From an uncultured Solobacterium sp. (GTDB taxonomy: Bacteria > Bacillota_I > Bacilli_A > Erysipelotrichales > Erysipelotrichaceae): a stretch of DNA of 41,506 nt. The notes under the pieces are model-generated. The model saw only the letters and a list, made by a program, of their open reading frames with translations, did not search any database and was not told where the DNA came from. Location: the NCBI GenBank assembly GCA_900543035.1, contig UQPV01000022.1, positions 1 to 41,506 of the forward strand, given 5' to 3'. Position numbers and translations under genes: made by a program. Shown piece by piece: positions 6,999 to 15,090 of the stretch (position 1 is its first letter; every line of letters starts with the position of its first letter).

Positions 6999-9046
6999 CA
7001 GCGGTTTTCCATCATGCTGCGGCTGCCGATGTAGGTGATGAAGAAATAGAGCAGATAGATCAGCAGGAAGATGCCGAACGCCTCAATGGTAGAGATGAAG
7101 ATATGGCCTCTTCCCAGCTGGGAGACGATGCTGTGGATGAAGATGATCCCGAACACGCTGTGGATGACGGCCAGGCTGAGCGGGAGGATGAAGCAGGTCA
7201 GGTTCTGAAGGAGGACGGCATGGCGCATCATCTCCTCGCCGGCCCCCATGCGCCGCAGGATCTGATAAGACGAGCGGGTGTTCTGGTTCATGGACAGCTG
7301 CTGCAGCGAGATGACGACCGAGGAGGCGATCAGCAGGATGATGCCGGTATACAGGCCGAGATAAGTATAGATGACCGAAGTGCCCACGCTGTTCTCATGA
7401 ACCTGATCGCTGTTTTCGGTATATGCGCCCTGCATGGTCAGCTGATATCGGCCATCTTTCCACAGCGCATCATCCACGATCTTGGAGAAGTGCTGTGTCG
7501 AGACATAGGCCTTGAGCTGGACATTCCAGTAGTCGCAGAAATTCTCGGCATCGGCCGGGATCAGCACGTCAGAGATGACGAGGAAGGCAGCGTCGCTGTC
7601 TCTGGCAAAGGAAGCGGTGCTCGGACGCAGTGCCGCCTGCGCGTTGGGGAGCATCTGCATCGTATGGCCGAAGACCATGATGTGTGGCTGATGCATGGCC
7701 AGCTCGCTCATGAGCGAAGAGAATCGGGAGTTGCTGGCGCAGAGGATGGCATTTCCCGGCTGCAGGTCCAGCTTGGTCATGCCATGGTCAGCGCGCAGCT
7801 GATTATAGTCAGAGAGCGGCATGATCTCCAGCGGCGCATCCAGCATCCGCAGATCCAGCGGCACATCGATGTCCATCATTTCCATGAGGTCACAGAGCCG
7901 GGGATAAGTGAATTCGCTGGCAAAGGTATGGAAGAAACGCTGATACAGGATCTTGTCGTCTGGCAGCTGCAGCTTGCGGATCTCTTGTTCAAAGCGGCGG
8001 TAGCTGAACGCATCCCGCTCACCCATGAGCGTATAGGGATGGATCAAAGAGAAGCTGTATGGGGTCAGGCTGCCGATCTCGCTGTTCAGCGTATTGTTCA
8101 CGCTCAGTCCGGCAGTCATGGTGGTGATGCTCAGGAAGAGCATGATGCAGATGATGCTCACCGATAAATATCCGGTGTGCAGGCGCAGCGTGATCTGGCG
8201 CAGGATGAAGCAGTTCAGCGCCCGGTAACAAAATATGCGGCTGCGGCGGAAGAATACGGAGAGCAAGGCGGAGATGGCCAGGAAGAACAGCAGCGTGCCA
8301 GCTATCATCAGGAAGGCAGCCAAAGCCATGCGCTGGCTCAACAGCGTGTCCGCGCTCAGCATCAGCGCCCATCCGCCGGCCAGCATCATCAGCGCAGCAA
8401 ACAAGATGAGCAGGGCGCTGCGCAGCCGGTTGAACGCAAAGCGGGGGATGTGCTGCGCGCCGTAGAGCAGCGTGGTGAGCCGGCTCTGCGAGAGGATCAG
8501 CGTGTTGAAGATGACGGTGATGAGCGAGATCGTCGTAAAGGAGATCAGCGTGATGAGCAGAGCATGCGGGGAAAAGACAAAATGGTAGCGGACATGCACG
8601 ACGAACAGCGAGGCCGTAAACGTACAGACCAGCTGGGAAAGCAAGATGCCCAGCAGGATGCCCATGATCAGGGAGAGCGCGCCGATGATCATCGTCTCGA
8701 GGATGAGGATGACGGACATGCTGCTGCGCTTCATGCCCAGGACATGATACGTACCGAATTCCTGACGCCGCCGCGTGATCAGGAACTGGTTGGCATACAG
8801 GACGAGGAAGCCGAGGATGAAGGCGTTCAGGATGGACAGCCTGCCCATGATCAGGGAGAGATTGTCCAGGATGTCCGGAACGGTATCCGGCAGATCCTCT
8901 GCACCTGCCAGCAGGCTCATCGATCCGCTGGCATTGAAGCAGTAAAACAAAGAGACCGCGATGGTCAGCGTCAGAAAGTAGATCAGATAATCGCGGGAAA
9001 AATGACGGACGTTGCGCAGCGCGAGCCTAATAACCACTGACGACAT
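6998..9046 (-). CDS. BceB-like ABC transporter permease (FtsX superfamily)
   Basis: The encoded protein of about 682 residues is the membrane part of a peptide-antibiotic sensing and resistance transporter. The N-terminus LALRNVRHFSRDYLIYFLTL is typical of the family. Further membrane segments follow, then a large extracellular domain at about residues 310-540, then a final set of helices. The strand is open to 9106, but the likely start is ATG 9046; GTG 9037, eleven bases after GGGAGG, is an alternative. The gene overlaps the ATPase gene by 20 bases, so the pair is coupled. BceB permeases act with the ATPase encoded just upstream and signal to the sensor kinase. The target peptide cannot be read from sequence. 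Confidence 0.88.
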   Translation of the reverse strand: MSSVVIRLALRNVRHFSRDYLIYFLTLTIAVSLFYCFNASGSMSLLAGAEDLPDTVPDILDNLSLIMGRLSILNAFILGFLVLYANQFLITRRRQEFGTYHVLGMKRSSMSVILILETMIIGALSLIMGILLGILLSQLVCTFTASLFVVHVRYHFVFSPHALLITLISFTTISLITVIFNTLILSQSRLTTLLYGAQHIPRFAFNRLRSALLILFAALMMLAGGWALMLSADTLLSQRMALAAFLMIAGTLLFFLAISALLSVFFRRSRIFCYRALNCFILRQITLRLHTGYLSVSIICIMLFLSITTMTAGLSVNNTLNSEIGSLTPYSFSLIHPYTLMGERDAFSYRRFEQEIRKLQLPDDKILYQRFFHTFASEFTYPRLCDLMEMMDIDVPLDLRMLDAPLEIMPLSDYNQLRADHGMTKLDLQPGNAILCASNSRFSSLMSELAMHQPHIMVFGHTMQMLPNAQAALRPSTASFARDSDAAFLVISDVLIPADAENFCDYWNVQLKAYVSTQHFSKIVDDALWKDGRYQLTMQGAYTENSDQVHENSVGTSVIYTYLGLYTGIILLIASSVVISLQQLSMNQNTRSSYQILRRMGAGEEMMRHAVLLQNLTCFILPLSLAVIHSVFGIIFIHSIVSQLGRGHIFISTIEAFGIFLLIYLLYFFITYIGSRSMMENR

Positions 9047-9794
9047 CTCCTCCCAGCAAGGTGGTGACCTCCAGGATGCGCTGGAAGAAATCTCTGCGGC
9101 TGTCATCCCCTCTGATCAGTTCATTGAAGATCCGTCCGTCTTTGATGAAGAGGATGCGTTTGGCATAAGACGCAGAAAAAGGATCATGGGTCACCATCAT
9201 GATCGTGTTGTGTGTATGTTGATTGATCGTTTCCAGCGTCCTCATCAGCATGCCGGAGCTGGCGGAATCCAGGGCACCGGTCGGTTCGTCCGCGAGGATG
9301 AGCGCAGGCGACTTGACCAGCGCGCGGGCACAGGTGACACACTGCTTCTGGCCGCCGGAGAGCTGCCAGGGGTATCGGGACAGCAGATCCTCGATGCCCA
9401 TCATCTGCGCGATGGCGAGAATGCGCCGATGGATCTCATTTGGCGCGCACATCTGCATGCTCAATGAAAGCGCGATGTTCTCATAAGCGTCCAGCGTTTC
9501 CAGCAGGTTGAGGTCCTGGAACAGCAGTCCCAGATGCTTCCTTCGAAAGGCGGACATCGCCGGCTGCTTGAGCAGCGTGATGTCGCGGGAACCGATGAAG
9601 ATATGACCGGTGGATACAGAGACGATGCCTGCCACGCAGTTGAGCAGCGTGCTCTTGCCAGAGCCGCTTGGCCCCATGATGCCGAGAAACTCTCCTTTTT
9701 CCACCGTGAAGCTGATGTTGTCCAGCGCGCGGTTGACACTGCCGCTGCCGCCGAAATACTTTTCGACCTGGGAAACGTTGAGTATGACGCTCAT
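9027..9794 (-). CDS. BceA-like ABC transporter ATPase
   Basis: This 255-residue ATPase powers the permease encoded next. Walker A is GPSGSGKST (residues 41-49), the signature is LSGGQ (145-149), and Walker B reads LILADEPTGALD with catalytic Glu170. The start is ATG 9794, nine bases after AAAGGAGG. The frame extends upstream only because it overlaps the small gene. The ATG shares bases with the stop of the preceding 69-residue gene (ATGA), so translation is coupled. The best family match is the MacB/LolD-like peptide exporter group, here BceA by partnership with a large FtsX-type permease and an intramembrane-sensing kinase. Confidence 0.92.
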   Translation of the reverse strand: MSVILNVSQVEKYFGGSGSVNRALDNISFTVEKGEFLGIMGPSGSGKSTLLNCVAGIVSVSTGHIFIGSRDITLLKQPAMSAFRRKHLGLLFQDLNLLETLDAYENIALSLSMQMCAPNEIHRRILAIAQMMGIEDLLSRYPWQLSGGQKQCVTCARALVKSPALILADEPTGALDSASSGMLMRTLETINQHTHNTIMMVTHDPFSASYAKRILFIKDGRIFNELIRGDDSRRDFFQRILEVTTLLGGDVVSGY

Positions 9795-10000
9795 AGCGAA
9801 TAGCCTCCTTTGTGTCTGCGCTTCAGAAAATTGTGCAGCGTGTTCAGGTTGATGGCCAGCATCGTTGCCAGAAAGGCAAACAGCAGGATATAGGCAAATC
9901 CCTTGGACATGATGCCCGGTACGCACAGGGCGACGACCTCAAGGATGCCCAGCGCGGTGATGCAGATCCCGCTGCGATGCGCGAACAATGTCTTCCACAT
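9791..10000 (-). CDS. Small two-helix membrane protein in the Bce-like operon
   Basis: The 69-residue product has two likely membrane helices, about residues 12-30 and 33-51, and a basic tail (FLKRRHKGG). I do not recognise its family. Several features argue that it is real: a strong AGGGAGGGAG ribosome site, an ATG at 10000 correctly placed after the promoter, and a stop that overlaps the BceA start by four bases. As the first gene of the transporter operon it may be an accessory or regulatory subunit of the transporter. That is inference from position. Confidence 0.7.
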   Translation of the reverse strand: MWKTLFAHRSGICITALGILEVVALCVPGIMSKGFAYILLFAFLATMLAINLNTLHNFLKRRHKGGYSL

Positions 10001-10029
10001 CGGATCTCCCTCCCTTCGTTTTCGTCTTT

Positions 10030-10058
10030 ATTATAGCGGAAGGGCAGATGAGGAGACA
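10030..10058 (-). promoter_or_regulatory. Promoter of the small-protein/bceAB-like operon
   Basis: On the minus strand TATAAT lies at 10035-10030. A poor -35 (TGTCTC, 10058-10053) lies 17 bases upstream, as expected for a promoter that needs an activator. The start codon is at 10000. Confidence 0.6.
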
Positions 10059-10079
10059 TCGAACTGCGTGACAGATGCC

Positions 10080-10093
10080 TGACAAAGTTGTAA
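10080..10093. promoter_or_regulatory. BceR-type operator
   Basis: TGACA-AAGT-TGTAA matches the published TNACA-N4-TGTAA consensus for BceR-like response regulators. It lies 45 bases upstream of the -10 of the transporter operon, where BceR sites activate transcription. The site falls between the end of the HAD gene and the transporter operon, tying the two-component system to this transporter. Confidence 0.7.
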
Positions 10094-10095
10094 GT

Positions 10096-10587
10096 TTAGC
10101 GCTGCCGCTGAAGGAAAGCGCATGCCCTGGCATATGCATCCTCATCAAGCACGCCTGCTGTCGTGACGGCGTGCTGGGGGAAATGCTCTTCCATGGGCAG
10201 ATCATCCAGGGATATCCAGCAGGGACGAGGATGCGCTTGCAGCCAGGCGCGGATCTGCTCAGGGCGGCTTTCGCCTGCGGGGACGCTGCCGATGACGCGC
10301 TGCGTGAGATGCCAGGGGCGAAAGAGCGGCTGAAAAGCGGCCAGCGGATAAACGGCGCTCCAGGAAGAGGTCAGGACGATCTGGGCGTCGAATGCGCTGC
10401 ACAGCTGCGCGAGCAGCGACATCGCCTGTGCATCGATCCCGGAATACAGCGTGCACATGCCAGGATCGACACGCAGAAGACGCAGATCATCAAAGCGTCT
10501 GGCCAGCTGCTTCGGCGTGCACAGCCGGCCGCGCGGCGGCAACGGCCGCAATACCCCGTCGAAGTCGAGAAAGATGACGGGCCTCAT
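10096..10587 (-). CDS. HAD-like protein (HAD_SAK-type) in the kinase operon
   Basis: This 163-residue protein has the first HAD motif at its N-terminus (PVIFLDFDGVLRP, with both Asp residues), the second motif LTSSW near residue 93, and a late acidic motif SLDD near residue 126. The pattern resembles the HAD domains described in Swiss-army-knife RNA-repair proteins (HAD_SAK), but here it stands alone. The ATG overlaps the stop of the sensor-kinase gene as ATGA, so the two are co-translated. A HAD enzyme is not a usual part of Bce modules; its substrate is unknown. It could act on a phosphate or nucleotide linked to the peptide-antibiotic response, which is speculation. Confidence 0.75.
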   Translation of the reverse strand: MRPVIFLDFDGVLRPLPPRGRLCTPKQLARRFDDLRLLRVDPGMCTLYSGIDAQAMSLLAQLCSAFDAQIVLTSSWSAVYPLAAFQPLFRPWHLTQRVIGSVPAGESRPEQIRAWLQAHPRPCWISLDDLPMEEHFPQHAVTTAGVLDEDAYARACAFLQRQR

Positions 10588-11597
10588 TTCAGCAGGAGCA
10601 GGTTGGAAAGCGGGAACGTGATGATCATCGTCGTTCCCTGATGCAGAACGGACTCCACATCGATGTCCAGATACAGCTTTTCACACAGCTTGCGGCATAG
10701 ATAGAGGCCGATGCCGGTCGCCTTTTCATTGTGCAGGCGGTTGTTTCCGGTGAAGCCCTTCTGGAAGATGCGCCGGATGTCCTTGGGATCGATGCCGATG
10801 CCGTTGTCTGCGATATACAGCTTGAGCTGATTTTCCTGCTGGCTGGTGTAGATGCGGATCACGCCGGTGTCGGAAGGGGTGTAATTCAGCGCGTTGGTCA
10901 GGATCTGATCCAGGATGAACTCGATCCACTTCTGATCGGTGTAGACGCTTTTTTCCAGGTCCTCCAGCTCGATGCGGATCCGGCGGTAGATGAAATCGCT
11001 GGAATGCTTGCGCACGACATTGTGCACGATCGGCGCCAGCGACAGCTCCTTGATGATGTAATCATTTTCCACATTGGCGCTGCGGGCATAGAACAGCGCC
11101 TGTTCCACGAAACGCTGCACATGATCGATCTCCTCGCTGATCGATGCGCTCGCTTCGCTGGGGTTGTTGTCTGCGATCAGCTTGGCTGCGGCCAGCGGCG
11201 TCTTGATCTCATGCACCCACATCTCGATGTAGTCTTTGTATTCGTTTTCCGCGATGCGGTAGCGCTTGACGTTTTCCTGCATCGACCGGCCGGCCTCGTG
11301 GATGATCTCATATAAGACGCGGCCGTCCGCAAAATGCGGCTGGCGGATGACATCCGCGATCAAGTATTTCTGATCCAGCGTCTTCATCGTGTCATGGATG
11401 CTTTGGTAATAGCCCTTGCGGCGGGTGTATTCCACGCACAAGAAGGTGATCGGCAGGATCCAATAGAAGATCATGAGCAGCGCCAGCACCGATGCGCTGA
11501 TATGCAAAGAGAGCAGGAACATCGTCAGCAGCAGGCAGATGATGAGGGCCGTGAGCAGCACATACAGCTTGTCGCTGAGAAAGTCACTGATTTTCAT
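10584..11597 (-). CDS. BceS-like intramembrane-sensing histidine kinase
   Basis: The kinase has 337 residues. Two membrane helices near the N-terminus (about 12-30 and 34-54) are joined by a very short external loop, the mark of intramembrane-sensing kinases that read the state of a partner ABC transporter rather than a ligand. The phosphorylated His is His129 in MWVHEIKTPLAAAK. The N box (DQILTNALNYTPS) and G boxes (IADNGIGIDP; EKATGIGLYLC) are intact. It overlaps the response-regulator gene upstream by 14 bases and the HAD gene downstream by 4. By context it senses flux through the BceAB-like transporter. Confidence 0.92.
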   Translation of the reverse strand: MKISDFLSDKLYVLLTALIICLLLTMFLLSLHISASVLALLMIFYWILPITFLCVEYTRRKGYYQSIHDTMKTLDQKYLIADVIRQPHFADGRVLYEIIHEAGRSMQENVKRYRIAENEYKDYIEMWVHEIKTPLAAAKLIADNNPSEASASISEEIDHVQRFVEQALFYARSANVENDYIIKELSLAPIVHNVVRKHSSDFIYRRIRIELEDLEKSVYTDQKWIEFILDQILTNALNYTPSDTGVIRIYTSQQENQLKLYIADNGIGIDPKDIRRIFQKGFTGNNRLHNEKATGIGLYLCRKLCEKLYLDIDVESVLHQGTTMIITFPLSNLLLLK

Positions 11598-12261
11598 AGA
11601 CGATATAGCCCTGTCCCCGTCTGGTCTCGATGAAATCGCTCAGCCCCACATATTCCAGCTTCTTGCGCAGACGGTTGATGTTCACGGTCAGCGTGTTGTC
11701 ATCGACGAAGACATCGCAGTCCCACATGTGCTGCATGAGCTTTTCCCTGGAGACGATGGTATTGCGGTTCTGGAACAGGCAGTGCATGATGCGCAGCTCG
11801 TTCTTGGTGAGATCCACGCTTTTGCCGCGGCAGGTGATCGAGCTCTTGGAGACGTCCATGATCACTTCGCCAAGCCGCATGATGCTGGAGTCGGCCGCTT
11901 CATAGACACGCCGCAGCACACGCGAGATCCTGGCAAGCAGGATCTGCAGATTGTATGGCTTGGTCACATAGTCATCTGCCCCCAGGTTCATGCTCAGCAG
12001 CTCGTCCATTTCCGAATTGCGGCTGGTGACGATGATGATGGGCACATTGCTGGTGCGCCGCAGCTCCTTGCAGATAAAATGACCGTCCACAAAGGGCAGT
12101 CCCAGATCGAGCAGGATCAGGTCCGGACGCTTTGCCTTGATCTCTTCCATGATGTGTTCGAAGTTGGTGCAGCTGTCAGCCGCATAGCCGTTCTTGCTGA
12201 GAAAATCGCACAGTTCCAGGCGGATCTTATCATTGTCTTCCACGACGAGCACACGATACAT
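11584..12261 (-). CDS. BceR-like OmpR-family response regulator
   Basis: This 225-residue regulator carries a receiver domain and a C-terminal winged helix. The acidic pocket (VVEDND) and phosphorylated Asp52 in LILLDLGLP are present. The DNA-binding part has the ELRIMHCLFQNRNTIVSREKL helix and ends RRGQGYIVYEN, as in OmpR/PhoB proteins. Of two ATGs, 12261 is seven bases after a GAGG and is preferred over 12267. It is the first gene of the regulator-kinase-HAD operon. It is expected to bind the TGACA-N4-TGTAA site at 10080 and activate the transporter operon. Confidence 0.93.
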   Translation of the reverse strand: MYRVLVVEDNDKIRLELCDFLSKNGYAADSCTNFEHIMEEIKAKRPDLILLDLGLPFVDGHFICKELRRTSNVPIIIVTSRNSEMDELLSMNLGADDYVTKPYNLQILLARISRVLRRVYEAADSSIMRLGEVIMDVSKSSITCRGKSVDLTKNELRIMHCLFQNRNTIVSREKLMQHMWDCDVFVDDNTLTVNINRLRKKLEYVGLSDFIETRRGQGYIVYENQ

Positions 12262-12283
12262 AATCATCCCTCATTTCCATTTC

Positions 12284-12312
12284 ATTATATCGGAAATCAC
12301 GGAGGGAATAAA
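12284..12312 (-). promoter_or_regulatory. Promoter of the response-regulator operon
   Basis: On the minus strand TATAAT is at 12289-12284, with TTTATT (12312-12307) 17 bases upstream. The start codon lies about 23 bases below the -10. No TNACA-N4-TGTAA site was seen nearby, so the operon may be constitutive. Confidence 0.55.
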
Positions 12313-12435
12313 GTAACAGAAACGCAAGGTTCAGACTGCGGTTCTGCTGGGGCGGGGGTTTTTCATAGAATGATACAGGCTGTCCATACTATCAGGTGAA
12401 CCAGCGTGAAAGTCGAGGATGATAGGACAATGATC

Positions 12436-14154
12436 ATGAATCTGAATCAAAAGGCGATGATCGCCAGAGCAGGCAATGAAGCGAAGATGATGGGGAATGA
12501 CTATATCGGCAGCGAGCATGTGCTGCTGGCCTTGCTCAGGCAGGGAGAGGCGGCGCTCGCACGGCGGCTGGCTGCCCAGGGCATTTATTATTTTCAGGTC
12601 AGGGAGGATGTCGCCATCCTCTTCGGCATGAAGGAACAGAAGCAGGAAAGCCAGAAAGTGACCCAGATCGTGGATGTGATGCTGGCGGAAGCAGATGAAC
12701 TGCATGAAGAAAAACAGGGGACGCTCAGCTTTGAGGACTGTGTGGGCAGCGTGCTGCCTAAGCATCCCGCCTCTGTGGCCATGGAGCTGCTGAAGCGGTA
12801 TCATGTCGATCTGGAGGAAGAAGCGCAGACACAGGGCATCCGCGTCCTCGATGAGCAGGAAGCGCTGCGCTGCATGAACTTCAGCGACGCGCCTGATCTG
12901 GTGCACCGGCAGCGGGAGATGGAGATGCTCGTGGAGATCCTTTTGCGCAAGGAAAAGGCCAATCCGCTGCTCATCGGTGAGCCTGGCGTAGGCAAGAGCG
13001 CTTTGGTCGAGGCATTGGCCGTGCGGATCCAACAAGGAGAGATCCCGCAGCTTGCCCAGCATTTCATCTATGAGCTGGACCTCAATGCCCTGGTGGCCGG
13101 GACGCGTTATCGCGGGGATTTCGAAGAGAAGATCAAGAACCTGCTCGCGCTGTTTCGCGCGCATCCCAATGCGATCCTCTTCATCGATGAGATCCATCAG
13201 ATGATCGGCGCCGGACGCTCTGAGGGAAGCATCGATGTGGCCAGCGTGATCAAGCCTTGTCTGGCTCGGCGCACCCTGCGCTGCATCGGCGCCACCACGC
13301 TGGATGAATATGAGCGGCATATGGAAGGAGACCGCGCCTTGCAGCGCCGCTTTCAGTGCGTGCTGCTGCGCGAGCCTGATGTGCAGGACACCGTGGATAT
13401 CCTGCAGAAGCGCCGTGAGGAATACGGCCGCTATCATGATGTGGAGCTGGGCGCGGACCTGATCCCATCGCTCGTGGAGCTGAGCGATTATTATCTGCCC
13501 CATGGTCATTTCCCCGACAAGGCGATCGATGTGATGGATCTGTGCTGTGTGCGGACCAAGCGAAACAAAGAGACAACGGTCAGCGCCGATTGTGTGCGAG
13601 AAGTGATCCGGGAGATGGCGCATATCCCGCTGGATCCGCAGCGGCGCATGGCGCGCTGTGTGCAGGACATGCAGGAATTCAGCCCTCTCCCTTCGTGGAA
13701 TGAGGCGATCCAAAAGGAGCTGCATCGGCTGTGCGAAGAACGCTGCAGCCGTTCGCTGCTGCGCTGCTGGGCCCTTTGCGCGCCGGAAAACGCTGTCCGC
13801 GAGCTGCTGGCCATGATCAGCGAGGATTTCTTCTGCCGCCGCTCGCTCATCAGCGCGGATGCGGGACTGCTGTCCTGGCAGAAGGAGGAGGTGGTGCGTC
13901 AGCTGCGCCGCACGCCCTTCGCCATCCTCTTCATCCATGATCTCTCTTCCCTCAGCGTGCGGGAAATGGCTCTGCTGGCCAATGAGCTCAACGCGGGCGC
14001 GCTGAGCGGGCAAGGGGAACAGGCGTTGCTGCGCCATGCCCTGCTCGTCCTGCACGATGAGCAGGAAAGCGTCCTGCGCAGCTTCTGCGCCAGGGTGAAG
14101 ACAGATCTGTATCTGTGCGGGGAAGAAGCGCCCCGCGCTCATTCCCAGGCATGA
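12436..14154 (+). CDS. Shortened ClpC/ClpA-like AAA+ ATPase with a degenerate second module
   Basis: From ATG 12436 (eight bases after AGGA) the protein has 572 residues; a GTG at 12406 would add ten. Residues 1-145 form a Clp N-domain (ARAGNEAKMMGNDYIGSEHVLLALL). The first AAA+ module is intact: Walker A GEPGVGKS (181-188), Walker B ILFIDE near 247-252, GATTLDEY, and an arginine-finger stretch ALQRRFQ. After residue 410 a second module is recognisable only in outline: it has no Walker A, and its Walker-B-like strand reads ILFIHD. A full ClpC has over 800 residues. No ClpP-binding loop was identified. It may be a chaperone-like or regulatory paralogue; decay is the alternative, though the frame is long and clean. 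The gene stands between the Bce module and rapZ. Confidence 0.8.
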   Translation: MNLNQKAMIARAGNEAKMMGNDYIGSEHVLLALLRQGEAALARRLAAQGIYYFQVREDVAILFGMKEQKQESQKVTQIVDVMLAEADELHEEKQGTLSFEDCVGSVLPKHPASVAMELLKRYHVDLEEEAQTQGIRVLDEQEALRCMNFSDAPDLVHRQREMEMLVEILLRKEKANPLLIGEPGVGKSALVEALAVRIQQGEIPQLAQHFIYELDLNALVAGTRYRGDFEEKIKNLLALFRAHPNAILFIDEIHQMIGAGRSEGSIDVASVIKPCLARRTLRCIGATTLDEYERHMEGDRALQRRFQCVLLREPDVQDTVDILQKRREEYGRYHDVELGADLIPSLVELSDYYLPHGHFPDKAIDVMDLCCVRTKRNKETTVSADCVREVIREMAHIPLDPQRRMARCVQDMQEFSPLPSWNEAIQKELHRLCEERCSRSLLRCWALCAPENAVRELLAMISEDFFCRRSLISADAGLLSWQKEEVVRQLRRTPFAILFIHDLSSLSVREMALLANELNAGALSGQGEQALLRHALLVLHDEQESVLRSFCARVKTDLYLCGEEAPRAHSQA

Positions 14155-14170
14155 GCCGGGATGATTTGCA

Positions 14171-14199
14171 TTTGTAAACAGAGGGGATTGTGATACAAT
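14171..14199 (+). promoter_or_regulatory. Promoter of the rapZ operon
   Basis: TACAAT (14194-14199) is preceded by TTTGTA (14171-14176) at 17-bp spacing. The rapZ start lies 28 bases after the -10. Confidence 0.55.
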
Positions 14200-14226
14200 A
14201 AGGCTGACTGAAACGGGGGTATCTCA

Positions 14227-15087
14227 ATGACACAGGAGAAGGCAAGAAATGTCGTGCTGATCACCGGCATGAGCGGTGCAGGGAAGACAAGCGCCATGAA
14301 CATTCTGGAGGATATGGGCTATCACTGCATCGATAACTTTCCGGTGCAGCTGCTCTCCTCGCTGGGGAAGCTGATCCGCGGGCAGGATGACAGCCGTTAT
14401 GACAATATCGCGCTGGCGACCAATGCCGTCGATTATCCTCAGTTTCTCAATTATTTTGAAAACAGCAACATGAACGTGCGTGTGGTGTTCCTGGATGCCA
14501 GCAATGAGCAGCTGCTGCTGCGCTATCGCTTTACCCGGCGGCATCACCCGATGCTGCTGTTTTCCAAGGCGAGCACGCTGGAAGATGCCATCGAAGTCGA
14601 GCGCGATATGTTCGAGCGGCTCAATGAGCGCGCCGTGCTGCGCATCGATACGACCAAGCTGAGCATGCAGGAGCTGCGCAACATCCTGTTTGCCCGTCTT
14701 TCGTTCAAGGCGAAGACGGAGTTCACGGTCAGCTTCATGTCGTTCGGCTTCAAGCACGGGGTACCGATCGATGCGGATATCATCACTGACGTTCGTTTCC
14801 TCCCTAATCCCTATTATGTGGATGAGCTGAAAAACAAGACAGGAGATGATCAGGAAGTGTACGACTATGTCATGAAGTTTGACGAGACCAAGGAATTCTG
14901 CCGCCGTCTGCATGACTATATCGATTTTGTGCTGAAAGAATATGCGAAACAGAAGCGCAGCCACCTGACGATCGCAGTGGGATGCACAGGCGGGCATCAT
15001 CGCAGCGTGACCATCGCCAACTGGCTGTATGGATTATACAAGGACCGCTATCAGTGCTTCCTCTCGCACCGGGACAGCAAGGTGTAG
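14227..15087 (+). CDS. rapZ: RapZ-type nucleotide-binding protein (YvcJ)
   Basis: This 286-residue P-loop protein binds ATP/GTP. In Escherichia coli RapZ is an RNase adaptor controlling glmS mRNA; the Bacillus homologue YvcJ is linked to competence and cell-wall precursor control. Walker A is GMSGAGKTS (residues 14-22). Other marks are IDNFPVQLL, VVFLDASNEQLLLRY, SFKHGVPIDADIITDVRFLPNP-like residues near 180, and the C-terminal IAVGCTGGHHRSV phosphate-binding loop. It begins the rapZ-yvcK-whiA operon, three bases before yvcK, a conserved Gram-positive order. Confidence 0.96.
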   Translation: MTQEKARNVVLITGMSGAGKTSAMNILEDMGYHCIDNFPVQLLSSLGKLIRGQDDSRYDNIALATNAVDYPQFLNYFENSNMNVRVVFLDASNEQLLLRYRFTRRHHPMLLFSKASTLEDAIEVERDMFERLNERAVLRIDTTKLSMQELRNILFARLSFKAKTEFTVSFMSFGFKHGVPIDADIITDVRFLPNPYYVDELKNKTGDDQEVYDYVMKFDETKEFCRRLHDYIDFVLKEYAKQKRSHLTIAVGCTGGHHRSVTIANWLYGLYKDRYQCFLSHRDSKV

Positions 15088-15090
15088 GCC

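Noticed and set aside
6980..8167. Plus-strand open frame of 395 codons
   Set aside because: It is antisense to the BceB-like permease, whose membrane helices and family start are clear.
12331..14142. Minus-strand open frame of 603 codons opposite the Clp-like gene
   Set aside because: Low-complexity His/Gln/Leu-rich composition typical of antisense frames in GC-rich DNA; the plus strand encodes recognisable Clp domains.
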